Source: Nymphaea colorata
Lineage: Eukaryota; Streptophyta; Magnoliopsida; Nymphaeales; Nymphaeaceae
Length of the DNA: 64,000 nt
Assembly (NCBI RefSeq): GCF_008831285.2
Contig: NC_045147.1
Location: forward strand, 708,001-772,000
Direction: 5' to 3'
In this document: positions 1 through 8,597 of the stretch, piece after piece
Layout: each line of letters begins with the position of its first letter
How positions within the stretch are numbered: the stretch's first letter is position 1
The notes under the pieces: model-generated
Seen by the model: only the letters and a program-made list of their open reading frames with translations
Database searches by the model: none
What the model was told of the DNA's origin: nothing
Position numbers and translations under genes: made by a program

Positions 1-1
1 T

Positions 2-370
2 CCTCACTCAATGGGTGTTCTATATTTCCTTCATTTTATGAAGTGGGTTGAAGCACCTGCTCCAATGGGTGGAGGAGGTGGCTCTGATTGGTGTGCAAAG
101 CATATAAAGGCCATTGTGAACATTGGTGGACCATTTCTGGGTGTCCCAAAAGCAATTGCTGGGCTTTTCTCTGCTGAGGCTAAGGATGTTGCTGTGGCCA
201 GGTAAGTTAATGAGTGCATAAAATCATGTCTTCACATACTTATACACTGGCACACACACACACACACTTATACACTGGCATATATATATTTGTGGATTTC
301 TCCATCCAGGTTTGGACGGAGAAATACTCCATCCTTTCACATTACACTGTCCAATGCTGGAAGATTTCAG

Positions 371-413
<43 letters not shown>

Positions 414-2046
414 ATGTATATATATGTATGTATGCATGTGTGGTTGTGTGGCCCAATTTTGTTAATGAATGTGAAGGAAAGCAAAAAAATATTACATGAT
501 TACGATGGTCCATGGCCTCCTACCATAGGGAGGAGAGAGTCCCTCACTTACTCTTTTGTTTCTGTTATTACATTGCTACGTAACACAGATGCAGGTAGAG
601 CGACAAAAAGGTTACTTTCTGTTTAGAATCATTGATAAAGTCATGGCTTGTTAGATGCTATTTTATTAGTTGTGACCAATTTTATTGTTTATAAATACAT
701 ATATGTACTCTCACCGGGCCATACGTTAGTTGTTAGTTGGTTGCTTACACATCATATGTGTCCTTATTTGATTGATGAACTCTGAGATGCAATTGTGCCT
801 TTCATTTTTGTGGGACATCTGGTACTGTTATTGACAATCAAGGAGATATTATGCTTGCACCTTATAGCTATGTTTGATGCAGGGCAATTGCACCTGGTGT
901 GCTTGATTCTGAGTTGTTCGGCTTGCAAACCTTACAGCATGTGATGAGAATGACGCGTACATGGGATTCAACCATGTCAATGATACCAAAAGGTGGTGAC
1001 ACCATTTGGGGAGACCTGGACTGGTCACCTGAGGATGGCTATGACTGTAACCAAAGAAAAGCAAAAAATGGCGATGTGATGAACGATACAGACAGCCTAA
1101 TCTCCAAAACCAAGGTGCACTATGGAAGGATTGTTTCTTTTGGAAAGGATGTGGCTGAGGCACCCTCTTCCAACATTGAGAGGAAGGGTTTTAAGGTAGA
1201 TTCTAAATTTCAAACATTGTATCACAGTTCACTCCTTCACATGTCTTTGTATTTCAGCCTATGTTCTCATAATGTAACTCTTTATTTTTGTCATTGTATT
1301 TTATCATATCTTCTCATAAATTTAACTGTTTTCTCATTTTCTTTTGCCAATCCTTTTCTGCAGCTGATACAATTTTTGTAAACTGAAGTCTAAAAAGTCA
1401 CAAATTGTTCTTAGGAAGTGTTGATCTGTGATGATTGAGTTTGTTTAAGTGTTTAACTATTGTTCTATTAGAAATCAACATGCACGTGACCATAAGAAAG
1501 TCAATCAAGCACTATCCATGCTTGATCAGAAACTGCAAACCTAAAGATTGTGTATGTTCGGTGGATGGAGATTTTTGTTGATAATCTTGGGTTAAATCAA
1601 CACTGATATTTACACCTGATACCCCCCAGTTCTGCAGCTACATATTGATCATCATTGGTGTAGTATTTCTTCCCATGGATGACCTTTTCAGACTCGCAAT
1701 GCAGCATGAAAATTGGATTTCTGGCGACACTTAGCACTTTAACAGTCGTTTAATATGAAAGCCCTTCATAAAATGATGTAAATCGTAAAGCATAAAGGCC
1801 TCATACATGTATGTAGACATGGAGTACAATGCACAAATGCTGTCGGAAATACTTATTTTTCTATTAGGAATGACAATAACTTTAGGCAAAGTATGCACAT
1901 CATTTATTTGTAGGCACTAAGCCACTAACCCAACTTTGTTTTCCATGATGTGCAATTGCACACTTCATGATCCTGAGCAGTTTGTAGTTCTATCTCAATT
2001 TTGAGAAGGTTAGAAAATACTTGTAAGTAAATGTATATATTTCACA

Positions 2047-2106
<60 letters not shown>

Positions 2107-5100
2107 AACTGTATTCATGTGTGATTTGCATGTATGACTATGAGTATGTATGTATAGGACTTTTTGTGTTCAATTTGGTTTTCTGTATTTTATTTTTTGC
2201 TTTGTATTTATTTTTTATTTATTGTAGGAGACATTGGAGTCCCCAACGAATACATTTCTAGCCATTGGGTCCTTCAATTGCTTCCTGTCCTCTTGTAACA
2301 TATTTTATTTGAGTCTGTTTTTACAGCCCTTATTCTTTCTTAATAGAAGTTCTCCTGTTATTCGCTTGGGTGTTTTTCTCGGTTAGGCCTTAGTGTCTGA
2401 TATATGTGCTGCTTGCTCCTGAGAGGTTTCTCATTGCTATGGTATCAGCTGGTTTTGGGCATTAGTGCCTGTTTCATCATTTACTTGATTGTTGTGTTGA
2501 CAACAAGGTGTGTTGGGCCTTAGTGCCTTAGTTGTGTGCTGCTTATTGCTACTAACAACAAGTTTATAGCACCATTGGTGCACTGTGTCTCTCATTTCTG
2601 AGTTTCCTGTTGTGGAGTATAGATTTATATCAATATTTGAGTATTGTGAAGATTAGATCTCATATTCTTTGGAAGAGATTCAAAGATTAAGGTTTCTTAA
2701 CATGGTATCAGAGCTTGGCTCTGCACACTCTGTTTTCTTTTTATTTAAGTTAAGGATTCTGCTATGGAGGAACTGATTTTCCTGCTGGGGATTATTGACT
2801 GGCTATGTGAGGGTTGAAGAAACTAAAGCTCGTTGATAGATCATGTTGATCCTCGTCTCATCTTAGCGCAGGGTTTGGCTCTCTATTTGCTAATCGTTGA
2901 AGCTGCTTTTTTGATGGAATGTGCTGACTCACAAGCCATTTATCTTGTGAGTGTCTATATCTGAAGGAGACAGGAAGATTGCACTCAATCTTTCATCGGA
3001 AGGGCGAGGAGAAGAGTGAGGTGAAGAAGTCCTATGAATGTATGTTGTGAAGCACCATTGATCTTCTGCCATTCTTGAGCAGAAACTTTCTGGAAAATCC
3101 TTTAAACGACAGGGATTTTCCTATGAACAATCAAGTGACATTTTTTTTTCACTTTGGAATTCGGAGATGAGGTGAAAGTTGGAGAGCAGAGGATTCTGCC
3201 ACAGATGAAGGGGAGCTTCAATTTGACCCATTCCCGCGTTCTGCACGATGATCCTGAGGCTATCAAGGGTCTCCCAGTGGTTCTTGTGCATGCCGTGAGA
3301 AACATTGAACTTTGCAACAGAAATGGCTAGTGCGAGTGTTACTATGTCGAGTACCTCCTCAATCATCAGGTGTACTAGCGCTCTGGATGTTACCAGTTCT
3401 TGGTAGATTTGACAATTGCATGATGCCTATTGACTCCATAGTATTGACATTGCTGCCCGAAAAGCCAAGAAGGTGCTTCTGTTCACCCACATGAAGGAAG
3501 TCTTCATCCTCACCCATGGCTTCACTGAAACCCTTGGTGATTTTGTTGAGGTAGTCGTTGACTGCCTGATGAAAATGTATGGTTTCTTGCACCTTGTGGT
3601 GGGAAACCCTTCTCTTGAATCTCATAGTCACAAAAACGCATTATTTTCGAAAAAAACGCGAAAAAAACATGTGAAAATGAAATCCCATTTAAAACTAAAA
3701 AAAAAACACTTTTTAACGCTTTTTTTGTCACTTATTTCATTTTTTTCATTCGTTTTAATGCCAAACAGTTTTTTTCATTTTCTATTTTTTATTTGTTGCA
3801 AATCTACTTATCTTTTGATGTTTCTGTAATTATTTTCTCAGTTATTTTATTTTTCCCCCATTTTTAGTTTTTTTTTTTTAATTTTAAAAATTTACCATAT
3901 TTTTTTCTTTTTTTCAAATTCGCCGTCTTATACCTGAGAAAAACCTCGCCGTTTAAAACTCCGAAACATTATTTGTGACTATGCTCTTGATATTTGCAAG
4001 CCATCCAGGTGTCCCTCTCTCATATGTTACTTTTTAATAATTGAAAGATTCACAACATGTCATAGTATAATAATATATTAGTTGTCTGTCTTAGTTATGG
4101 ACTATTTTCCTGTTGAATATCAAAGGCTTCTTAATGTTACATTTTTGAGAAATGTCTAAATGCCTTTTGTCACTCATTCAAATCCTGTGTTTATCACTGC
4201 TTTATGCATATTTGAAAAAGAGTTAAAAGAGGTTTTAACTTTTAATGACTATCTTTGTTTTGCGTCTTTGTAATTGGAGAAAAACCTTTTTTGCACTTGT
4301 TTCATATTGTTGATCATTTCTTATCAAGTTGTTTTATAAGATTTCAAAATAATTTCTTGGATTATAATGTTTTCAATGTAAAAGAAGAAAAACCTACAAG
4401 AAGAATGTTTTTCAAATGTTTAGTGATCTACTCTCTGTTTGGTCTTATCCTAAATAATTTTGGGCATCTCAGATTGGTATGTTCGGACTGGGGGAGTGAG
4501 GTTTGGTGTGACTCGGCAGATCAATAGCTAGAGGTGTGTTTTTGTGACAGTTTTAATCTCTAGTCTCTTGCTGTTTCTATTTTGGGGTTGTGGTCAGCTA
4601 GGTGCTCAAACTTATTTGGATGAATAACATTTTTGTTAAGTAGACTTCTCAAAAAATTTATCTTTTTCTTTGAGAAATTGATCTTTTAAAATTTGTTTTC
4701 TTTTGATATTCACTGGTCTTACTTGTGTTCACCAAGTCACTTTCTACCTTCCTAAAGGTTATGATTTTAGATGTATGCTAATTTTCTCAAAATCTGGATT
4801 AAGAATGCGTTGGAAGTTTTGAAACACTATTATAAAGGATGAACTTTATGGACTTCTATGCATAATGATTGCATCCGTTTTCATCTAAAACTTTAATTGG
4901 ATGTGAGATACTTTTGTAAAACCTTGTGCAAGATCTAATTGCTTTTAATTGGGGATATTTTTGGTTCTTTTAGTGCACTTAATCTTTCTGAGTGTGGTTT
5001 ATGGGACTGATATAGACTGCGTTTTGTCTATAAACAGTCTTTACCAGTTTAGGACTGGAGATTCCTATTGTCTTGATCTTGTGAATGACTGATTGGAATG

Positions 5101-5345
5101 CTTTCTTTGGATTCAGCTTTTAGAGAGCTTTTATTAAAGGTTGAAGGAAGTGCGAAATTTGACACAAGACTCCTTTGAAGCACACATGTAATAGAAGCTG
5201 CAACACCACGTGTTTTGAAAGATCTTCTGAATTGCATATGATCGACCTAGACTATTAAGTAGAAGACCTTTGTAGGCTCTCTTCTCTTTGCAAACTTCCA
5301 GTGGTGACACAGTTAGTTTTGGTTTTGATTAGAAAATACTTGTAA

Positions 5346-5393
<48 letters not shown>

Positions 5394-5541
5394 TTATTTA
5401 TCTGGATTGGGACTGAGAAATTCTCCGGCCTCTCATGGTTCACTACCGATGTAAATGTGTTTAATCACCCTGCTTGATCCAATTCATTGGATGGCCCTGA
5501 TTGGACGGAGCTCAAAATGGCTGGAGGATTTCAGCTCCTCC

Positions 5542-5572
<31 letters not shown>

Positions 5573-8500
5573 CACATATATATATATACTGTATTCATAT
5601 GTGTGATTTGCATTTTATGACTGAATTTATATATATCTATATATAATCTGTCATATACATGTACATTGGACTTATTTGTACTCTTTATTTTTTTTGTATT
5701 CATTTTGGTTTCCTGTGTTTATTTCTGTTTTATATTTATTTTTTATTTCTTGTAGTAGATGTTGTTGGCCCCAGTGGCTACATTTCTAGCCATTGGGTCT
5801 TCCAACTGCTTCCTATCCTCAAGTCCCCTTGTAACATATTTTATTTGTGGCTGTTTTTACAGCCTTTATTCTTTCTCCTATTCCCTCAGTGTTTCTCCGT
5901 CAGGCCCATGTCCACAAAGAAAATGAAAAAAAAAAGGGAAAATATCGTGATATTTTGGAAAAAACTTAAAATCAATTTATCGTGATTTTATTGCGATTTT
6001 TTCATGATTTTTCCATTTATCTTTTATTTCATGTTTTTTCAACTTTTGTTTCATTGTTTTATTTCCTCTTGTTTTAGTTATTTAATGTGACCACGTAAAT
6101 GCAATACAATATTTATTATTTTTCATTTCTTGTATTTTTACCTAATATTTTGATTTTTTATTTTCTAAAAAACTGAGATTTTCCCAAGATTTTTTCAAAA
6201 AAAAAAAAACTCGAGAAAAACCTTGCTAATAATAACCTGAGAATGATATTTGTGGCTATGGTTAGGCCTTAGTGCCTGGTATATGTGCTGCTTCCTGTTG
6301 AGAGGTTACTCATTACTGTGTTACTAGCTGGTTCTGGGCATTAGTGCTTGTCTCATGATTTGCTTGGTTGCTGTGTTGATAGCAAGGTGTTGGGCTTTAG
6401 TGCCTTATTTGTGTTTGCTTATTCTTATTAACTGTAATGTTCCAGAAATTTAGTCCCGTATTGAAGATTGTGAAGGATCTTCAAGGGCTTATAAAAGAGG
6501 GTCATTAATGAGATGATTGTTCTGTTTCTATCTTTTTTCGGGCTGGAGTTGAAACTGCTAGGGGGCAGGTTGGGATCCGTCGAACCAGGAGCCCGAGCCC
6601 AGGAGTGGGTCGGGTTGTTACAGTGGTATCAGAGCAGTTTTAACACTCGGACCTAGGGTCCCACACGCGCGGACGTATGTGCCTTAAGGGGGGTGGATTG
6701 TAACGTCTCAGAAATTTAGTTCCGTATTGAAGATTGTGAAGAATCTTCAAGGGCTTATAAAAGGGGGTCATTAATGAGATAGTTGTCTTGGTTCTAGTCT
6801 TTTTTAGGCTGGAGCCGAAACTGCTAGGGGGCAGGTTGGGATCTGTCGAACCAGGGGCCCGAGCCCAGGAGTGGGTCGGTTGTTACATTAACAGTAAGTT
6901 TATAGTGCCATTGGTACGTTGGTTCTCGCATTACTGAGAGATTTCTTATTTTGGAGTACAAATTTATATTTATACTTGAGCATCATGAAGATTGGATGTT
7001 ATATTCTTTGAAAGAGATTTAAAGATTAAGGTTTCCTAACATTTACGTGCCTTGAGAATGGAGATATTGGCATATAGTAGTGCTGGAAATATTGTTTACT
7101 GACAACCATTTGTCTAGTTGCTTTATTTCCTTTTATCTTGTTTTCTTTGATGCAATTCAATGGCATATTCTGGGAGAAAGGTGCAATATTTGGTTATTCT
7201 TGGATAATTGCAATATGATGTCACCTTGGCACTTAACAAGCTGTAAATAACTAAATATGCATGCATTTGCATGTTGACATGCACATGTATATATGGACAA
7301 TGTTCTTTGTTGCCTAACTCGTTCTACATGAAACTTTGTTGTATTGAATTCTTGATCTGCTCTCTATTTTAACACTTAGGATGCTGTCAAGGATAAGCTA
7401 CTATCTTCAAATTCGTCCTGTTCTAGTGATGTATGGACAGAATATCATGAAATGAACTGGGCTAGCATTGAATCGGTTGCTGACTACAAGGTGTACACAG
7501 CTGGAACACTTTTAGACCTGCTTCAGTATGTTGCTCCAAAAATGATGCAACGTGGCGGAACTCATTTTTCATTTGGGATTGCAGACAATTTGGATGACCC
7601 TAAGTATAATCACTACAAGTATTGGTCAAACCCTTTGGAAACAAAGTGAGTGCTTTTCCCAGAATCATGTTATATAACTGGCATGAAGCATTGTTACAGA
7701 TGTCATTCTTGAAAGGTTTCTATCCTAAGCTCTTCTGAAAAAATGCAAAAAGTTTCAAAACTGCGGAGGATAATGAAAGCATTATACTGCATCATGCATT
7801 ATGAGCTTTCTTCGTTTTTTCTTTCAAGTACATTGACAACATAAGATTGGAAACTATGCTTAAAATATGCAATTATTTAAAGAGGGAACATGTAGTGTAC
7901 TCATAAGGAGAAAGGCTTTCTTGAATCTTTATTTCTGAATCATTTAATGTGTTATTTATCATGAGAAAAAGAAAAGCTTTGTTGAAGTTTTATTTCTAAA
8001 TAATTTAGTCGGTTATTTTGTCATTCTCTTTTCATGAGAAAGTAGCACGTAATGTTTATTTAAGGTCCTTTTAATTCTATGTAATACCATTTGTTATGCA
8101 AATGTTTCAGGTTACCGGATGCTCCTGAGATGGAGATTTATTCTATGTATGGAGTTGGTATTCCTACTGAAAGATCATATGTTTATAAACTTTCCCACTC
8201 ATCAGACACATGCTTCATCCCTTTCCAGATCGACACTTCAGCTGATGACAGAGAACCTGGGAGTTGTTTGAAAGGCGGTGTCTTTTCAGTTGATGGGGAC
8301 GAAACAGTACCTGTCTTGAGCTCGGGCTTTATGTGTGCAAAAGCTTGGCGTGGAAAAACAAGATTCAATCCTTCAGGCATCAAGACCTATGTGAGAGAGT
8401 ACGATCATGCTCCTCCTGCAAACCTTTTGGAAGGCCGTGGAACTCAGAGTGGTGCTCATGTTGATATAATGGGAAACTTTCAATTGATTGAGGATATTAT

Positions 8501-8597
8501 AAGAGTGGCAGCAGGAGCTACGGGGGAAGAGCTGGGTGGTGATCAAGTTTATTCTGATATCTTTAGATGGTCTGAAAAGATCAAGCTGAAGCTGTAA
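2..8597 (+). CDS. PDAT1: Phospholipid:diacylglycerol acyltransferase, 3' part of gene (4 exons)
   Basis: Coding exons read 2-201, 883-1195, 7380-7645 and 8111-8597 (TAA at 8595-8597), joined by GT-AG introns of compatible phase. They give about 421 residues, matching the C-terminal two-thirds of plant PDAT; Arabidopsis PDAT1 is about 670 residues, so roughly 250 N-terminal residues lie upstream of the window. The family moves an acyl group from a phospholipid sn-2 position to diacylglycerol, making triacylglycerol without acyl-CoA, at the ER membrane. The LCAT-type triad is visible: the nucleophile serine in PHSMG (codon 8-10), the aspartate in DGDETVP (codon 8298-8300) and the histidine in GAHVDIMGN (codon 8457-8459). 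The PKGGDTIWG segment (around 990-1010) is also typical. The C-terminus ends in KIKLKL, as in the family. No in-frame stop or frameshift is seen in the exons, so the gene looks functional. The family call is secure; the paralogue number (PDAT1 versus PDAT2) is inferred. Confidence 0.95.
296..380. mobile_element. Small foldback element in (TA)n (Micron-like), copy 1
   Basis: A short unique segment is flanked by TA dinucleotides on both sides. Its ends are imperfectly inverted: GGAGAAATACTCCATCC on the left against the complement of GCTGGAAGATTTCAGATC on the right. The same two end sequences recur, also between TA tracts, at about 5400-5556. MITEs that insert into (TA)n are known from rice (Micron); assignment to that type is inference from target and layout only. 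Confidence 0.45.
374..404. repeat. (TA)n microsatellite
   Basis: Uninterrupted TA tract in a PDAT intron, immediately right of the foldback-like segment; a GTAT/TGTA-rich stretch follows to about 440. Confidence 0.95.
2010..2702 (+). repeat. 5' LTR of the intronic retroelement
   Basis: Clean copy of the repeat, about 690 bp, ending ...TTTCTTAACA. It contains (TG)n(TA)n near its start. Comparison with the right copy shows the pre-insertion sequence for two later insertions (a MITE and a TRIM). Confidence 0.65.
2065..2102. repeat. (TA)n microsatellite preceded by (TG)n
   Basis: TG dinucleotides at about 2047-2064 run into an uninterrupted TA tract inside the 5' LTR. Confidence 0.95.
2703..2714 (+). 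promoter_or_regulatory. Retrotransposon primer-binding site (tRNA-iMet type)
   Basis: TGGTATCAGAGC directly abuts the CA end of the left LTR, the standard position and sequence for reverse-transcription priming by initiator tRNA-Met in plant LTR retroelements. Confidence 0.8.
3163..3640 (+). pseudogene. Unidentified coding-like segment inside the LTR element
   Basis: Several stretches here read like protein. On the + strand a frame from about 3165 to a TAG at 3330 includes GDEVKVGEQRILPQ and LPVVLVHAV. A frame with ATG at about 3324 begins MASASVTMSSTSS, like a transit peptide. A further frame at about 3455-3635 includes KVLLFTHMKEVFILTHG. On the - strand 3359-3631 is also open (90 codons). 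Base composition is richer and more codon-like than the surrounding T-rich DNA. I do not recognise the product. It could be a captured host mRNA fragment or unrecognised element sequence; frames are interrupted, so it is unlikely to be a working gene. Confidence 0.35.
3621..3983. mobile_element. Mutator-like MITE, copy 1
   Basis: A 12-bp perfect terminal inverted repeat, CATAGTCACAAA (3623-3634) and TTTGTGACTATG (3972-3983), encloses a very AT-rich body full of A and T homopolymers. It is flanked by CTCTTGAAT (3612-3620) and CTCTTGATA (3984-3992), matching in 7 of 9 positions, which is the target-duplication length of Mutator-like elements. A related element with the same ends lies at 5908-6260. 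Confidence 0.65.
5349..5389. repeat. (TA)n microsatellite
   Basis: Pure TA tract at the start of the right LTR, to the left of the foldback-like segment. Confidence 0.95.
5400..5556. mobile_element. Small foldback element in (TA)n (Micron-like), copy 2
   Basis: About 155 bp of non-repetitive DNA sits between a TA/TTTA tract on the left and a (CT)n(TA)n tract on the right. The sister LTR has simple (TG)n(TA)n at the same place and lacks this segment. The ends are imperfect inverted repeats: CTGAGAAATTCTCCGGCC against the complement of GGCTGGAGGATTTCAG. They resemble the ends of the segment at 296-380. Confidence 0.5.
5908..6260. mobile_element. Mutator-like MITE, copy 2
   Basis: The ends are CATGTCCACAAA (5907-5918) and TTTGTGGCTATG (6249-6260), inverted at 10 of 12 positions and matching the family at 3621-3983. 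The flanks GTCAGGCCC (5899-5907) and GTTAGGCCT (6261-6269) form a 9-bp target duplication with 7 matches. The unoccupied site, GGTTAGGCCTTAGTG, is visible once in the sister LTR near 2380. The body is AT-rich and non-coding. Confidence 0.7.
6433..6622 (+). repeat. TRIM left LTR
   Basis: 190 bp, TGTAATG...TTGTTACA, with TTATAAAAG as a likely promoter box; followed one base later by the tRNA-iMet primer-binding site. Confidence 0.92.
6699..6887 (+). repeat. TRIM right LTR
   Basis: 189 bp, preceded by the polypurine tract and followed by the TTAAC duplication. Confidence 0.92.
7646..8110 (+). other. PDAT last intron
   Basis: Donor GTGAGT at 7646 and acceptor TTTCAG ending at 8110; ordinary AT-rich sequence with no inserted element. 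Confidence 0.9.

Larger units (their letters stand above)
202..882 (+). other. PDAT intron with (CA)n and a (TA)n-embedded foldback element
   Basis: The intron runs from GTAAGT at 202 to the TGCAG acceptor ending at 882. It holds a (CA)n tract near 252-268 and (TA)n on both sides of an ~85-bp non-repetitive segment (about 296-380), which is listed separately as a foldback-like element. The rest is ordinary AT-rich intron with no other recognisable content. Confidence 0.85.
6433..6887 (+). mobile_element. TRIM element (terminal-repeat retrotransposon in miniature), intact
   Basis: Two LTRs of about 190 bp (6433-6622 and 6699-6887), starting TGTAA and ending TTGTTACA, are roughly nine-tenths identical by eye and flank only 76 bp. 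That internal part opens with the primer-binding site TGGTATCAGAGC (6624-6635) and closes with a polypurine tract, AAGGGGGGTGGA (6686-6697). A perfect 5-bp target duplication, TTAAC, lies at 6428-6432 and 6888-6892. The LTR carries a TATAAAAG box. No coding capacity exists, so movement would depend on another element's enzymes. It is inserted in the right LTR of the older intronic element. Confidence 0.92.
2010..7041 (+). mobile_element. Old LTR-type (LARD-like) retroelement in PDAT intron
   Basis: Two direct repeats, 2010-2702 and 5329-7041, share a long series of blocks: a (TA)n/TGTATTCAT region, a T-rich block, GGCCTTAGTGCC blocks, and a common end AAGGTTTCTTAACA / AAGGTTTCCTAACA. The left copy ends in CA at 2702 and is followed directly by TGGTATCAGAGC (2703-2714), the classic initiator-tRNA-Met primer-binding site. 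That fixes + orientation and identifies the left repeat as a 5' LTR. The ~2.6-kb internal region shows no gag or pol motif, so a non-autonomous LARD-like element is the best fit. The exact LTR start is uncertain: shared sequence begins at TTAGAAAATACTTG, not at a clear TG, and no target duplication was found. Confidence 0.65.
5329..7041 (+). repeat. 3' LTR of the intronic retroelement, expanded by three insertions
   Basis: This is the second copy of the ~690-bp repeat, stretched to 1.7 kb by a foldback segment in its (TA)n tract (about 5400-5556), a Mutator-like MITE (5908-6260) and a TRIM (6433-6887). Sequence on either side of each insertion lines up with uninterrupted sequence in the left copy. 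Confidence 0.65.
1196..7379 (+). other. Giant PDAT intron (about 6.2 kb) filled with nested repeats
   Basis: The donor GTAGAT at 1196 and acceptor TTAG at 7376-7379 bracket 6184 bp between two well-conserved PDAT exons. The first ~800 bp (1196-2009) show no recognisable element. From 2010 to 7041 the intron is an LTR-type pair of repeats with an internal region, further invaded by two Mutator-like MITEs, a TRIM and a (TA)n-embedded foldback element. The last 340 bp are plain AT-rich intron. Confidence 0.85.

Noticed and set aside
2010-2030. An LTR start at TGTAAGT (2022) with matching TG at 5341
   Set aside because: The two repeats already agree for about a dozen bases to the left of that TG, and no purine tract precedes 5341, so I do not fix the boundary there.
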